From: Ruegeria marina
Lineage (GTDB): Bacteria; Pseudomonadota; Alphaproteobacteria; Rhodobacterales; Rhodobacteraceae
DNA: 64,000 bases
Direction of reading: 5' to 3'
Assembly (NCBI RefSeq): GCF_900101475.1
Contig: NZ_FMZV01000016.1
Location: 62,001 to 126,000 of the forward strand
Shown here one piece after another: positions 62,233 through 64,000 of this stretch. Below the pieces are notes generated by a model, which did no database searches, was not told the DNA's origin, and saw only the letters and a program-made list of their open reading frames with translations. Every line of letters starts with the position of its first letter. Within the stretch, counting starts at the first letter, position 1. The position numbers were made by a program, and so were the translations under genes.

Positions 62233-63162
62233 TTAGCCGAGCTTTTCGGTCAGTTCCGGCACCGCCTGGAACAGGTCGGCGACGAGGCCGAAGTCGGCGA
62301 CCTGGAAGATCGGCGCCTCCTCGTCCTTGTTGATGGCGACGATGATCTTCGAATCCTTCATGCCGGCCAGGTGCTGGATCGCGCCCGAGATACCGACCGC
62401 GACGTACAGCTGCGGCGCCACGACCTTGCCGGTCTGGCCCACCTGCCAGTCGTTCGGGGCATAGCCCGAGTCGACTGCTGCACGCGAAGCGCCGACAGCA
62501 GCGCCCAGCTTGTCGGCCAGGCCTTCGATCAGCTTGAAGTCCGCTTCCGAACCCACGCCGCGGCCGCCCGAAACGACGATCCCGGCCGAGGTCAGCTCGG
62601 GGCGGTCGGAGGCCGCAACCTTGTCTTCGATCCACTCGCTCAGGCCCGGGTTGGCGCCAACCGAGATGGTCTCGACCGGGGCCGAACCGCCCTGACCGGC
62701 GGCGTCAAAGGTCGAGGTGCGGAAGGTGATCACCTTCTTGGCGTCTTTCGACTTGACGGTCTGCACCGCGTTGCCGGCATAGATCGGGCGTTCGAAGGTG
62801 GACCCGTCGACCACGCCCGACACGTCCGAGATCACCATCGCGTCGAGCAATGCCGCCACGCGCGGCATCACGTTCTTGGCGTCGGTGGTGGCGGGGGCGA
62901 CGATGTGCTCGTAGCCGTCGGCGAGGCTTACGATCAGCGCGGCGGTGGCTTCGGCCAGGCGGTGGCCCAGCGAGGCATCCTCGGCGACCAGCACCTTGGA
63001 GACACCGTCGATCTTGGCGGCGGCTTCACCGGCGGCTGCGGCGGATGCGCCGGCGGCCAGAACGGTCACATCACCCAAGCCGCGTGCGGCGCTCACGGCC
63101 TTGGCGGTCGCATCGACCGACAATTCACCATTGGTGACTTCGGCAAGGAGAAGAACAGCCAT
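62233..63162 (-). CDS. etfA: Electron transfer flavoprotein alpha subunit
   Basis: The 309-residue protein has an N-terminal ETF domain ([15 protein letters not shown]) and the C-terminal FAD-binding domain: [35 protein letters not shown] (quoted in parts as [10 protein letters not shown] and [15 protein letters not shown]), [20 protein letters not shown] and [13 protein letters not shown]. With EtfB it takes electrons from acyl-CoA dehydrogenases (such as the Mcd-like enzyme in this window) to ETF-quinone oxidoreductase. Its start overlaps the etfB stop by one base (TAATG). Confidence 0.96.
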   Translation of the reverse strand: MAVLLLAEVTNGELSVDATAKAVSAARGLGDVTVLAAGASAAAAGEAAAKIDGVSKVLVAEDASLGHRLAEATAALIVSLADGYEHIVAPATTDAKNVMPRVAALLDAMVISDVSGVVDGSTFERPIYAGNAVQTVKSKDAKKVITFRTSTFDAAGQGGSAPVETISVGANPGLSEWIEDKVAASDRPELTSAGIVVSGGRGVGSEADFKLIEGLADKLGAAVGASRAAVDSGYAPNDWQVGQTGKVVAPQLYVAVGISGAIQHLAGMKDSKIIVAINKDEEAPIFQVADFGLVADLFQAVPELTEKLG

Positions 63163-63920
63163 TACACAGCCCCCGCTTCTTTCAGTTTCGCAACCAGCTC
63201 GTCGACCGAGCCAACGATGATGCCCGCCGCGCGTGCCGGCGGTTCAGCGGTCTTGACGATTTCCAGACGCGGGCTGACGTCGACGCCGTAGTCGGCGGCG
63301 GTCTTCTCATCCAGCGGCTTTTTCTTCGCCTTCATGATGTTCGGCAGCGATGCATAGCGCGGCTCGTTCAGGCGCAGGTCGACGGTGATGATGGCGGGCA
63401 TCTTGACCTTGATGGTCTGCAGGCCGCCGTCCACCTCGCGGGTGACCAGCGCGTGATCGCCCTCGACGCTCAGTTCCGAGGCAAAGGTGCCCTGGCTCCA
63501 GCCCAGCAGCGCCGACAGCATCTGGCCGGTGGCGTTCATGTCGTTGTCGATTGCCTGCTTGCCGGCCAGCACGATGCCCGGCTGCTCTTCCTCGACGACC
63601 TTGGCGAGAATCTTGGCGACGGCCAGCGGTTCGATATCGGTATGCACGTCATCGGCAGCCACCACCAGGATGGCGCGGTCCGCGCCCATGGCCAGCGCGG
63701 TGCGCAGGGTTTCCTGCGCCTGCTTGACCCCGACCGAGACCACGACGATCTCGTCGGCCTTGCCGGCCTCCTTCAGGCGGATCGCCTCTTCGACGGCAAT
63801 CTCGTCGAACGGGTTCATCGACATCTTCACATTGGCGAGATCGACACCCGATCCGTCCGCTTTCACGCGAACCTTCACGTTGTAGTCAATCACGCGCTTG
63901 ACGGGTACAAGGACCTTCAT
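63162..63920 (-). CDS. etfB: Electron transfer flavoprotein beta subunit
   Basis: The 252-residue protein has [60 protein letters not shown] and ETF-beta C-terminal features ([10 protein letters not shown]). It binds AMP and docks onto acyl-CoA dehydrogenases. AAGGAG lies upstream of the ATG at 63920. The remaining 80 bases of the window hold its promoter region. Confidence 0.96.
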   Translation of the reverse strand: MKVLVPVKRVIDYNVKVRVKADGSGVDLANVKMSMNPFDEIAVEEAIRLKEAGKADEIVVVSVGVKQAQETLRTALAMGADRAILVVAADDVHTDIEPLAVAKILAKVVEEEQPGIVLAGKQAIDNDMNATGQMLSALLGWSQGTFASELSVEGDHALVTREVDGGLQTIKVKMPAIITVDLRLNEPRYASLPNIMKAKKKPLDEKTAADYGVDVSPRLEIVKTAEPPARAAGIIVGSVDELVAKLKEAGAV

Positions 63921-64000
63921 CTTTGCGTTTTCTCCTTACAAAAACGGCAAGCCGCCATGCGACTCCCAATGCTCTCGCCGCGTTTGATAGCGGCTTGAAG

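Overview
The window reads as about 64 kb of chromosome from a GC-rich alphaproteobacterium of the Rhodobacteraceae (Roseobacter group, Ruegeria-like). The grounds are a stand-alone ATP synthase F0 operon (atpI-B-E-F'-F without F1 genes), a chvI-chvG-hprK-rapZ-EIIA-HPr operon beside pckA, a probable methylsuccinyl-CoA dehydrogenase of the ethylmalonyl-CoA pathway, and families that are commonest in this group (DUF1491, DUF6473-like, half-size ModE). The genus cannot be proved from the sequence alone.

Layout. 0-7 kb: the end of a DMT exporter, a transglutaminase-like protein, an ArsR-type regulator with its own palindromic operators, the F0 operon with a clear terminator, and a FadR-type regulator divergent from a PLP aminotransferase. 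7-17.6 kb: smc, a murein transglycosylase, cobD-cobC, a stand-alone receiver domain, a glutathionyl-hydroquinone reductase and a PatB-type C-S lyase. 17.7-24.8 kb: three consecutive overlapping peptide deformylase genes (the third lacks catalytic residues) plus fmt, two small membrane proteins, and a minus-strand run of ispH, DUF3429, a methyltransferase, rnhA and a TRIC-family gene broken by one in-frame stop codon. 24.8-36.7 kb: folK, rpoZ, rsh, DUF2062, pdxJ, a coiled-coil membrane protein, acpS, lepB, rnc and a META-domain protein on the plus strand; recO, DUF1491, era and mcd on the minus strand.

37.4-48.3 kb is the accessory part. It holds a TauE-like permease, a GntR regulator, a LigM-like tetrahydrofolate-dependent aromatic O-demethylase, a TRAP transporter (DctPQM), a two-domain VOC (type I) extradiol dioxygenase, a galB-galC-galD operon, and a LysR regulator with two tandem DNA-binding domains. 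Its end overlaps the 3' end of a tRNA-Val gene. Together these genes predict uptake, demethylation and ring cleavage of a methoxylated or trihydroxylated aromatic acid (3-O-methylgallate/gallate type) to oxalomesaconate, then pyruvate and oxaloacetate. No LigAB-type gallate dioxygenase is present in the window; the VOC enzyme occupies its place. This is the best candidate here for an undescribed pathway variant.

48.4-64 kb: a molybdate transporter operon with a half-size ModE and an inverted-repeat candidate operator, a GAPDH gene behind a LacI-type palindrome, pckA, the ChvI/ChvG two-component and regulatory PTS operon, an acyltransferase, 3-hydroxybutyryl-CoA dehydrogenase, a DUF6473-like protein and etfBA. 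No CRISPR array, rRNA gene or intact insertion sequence was seen.
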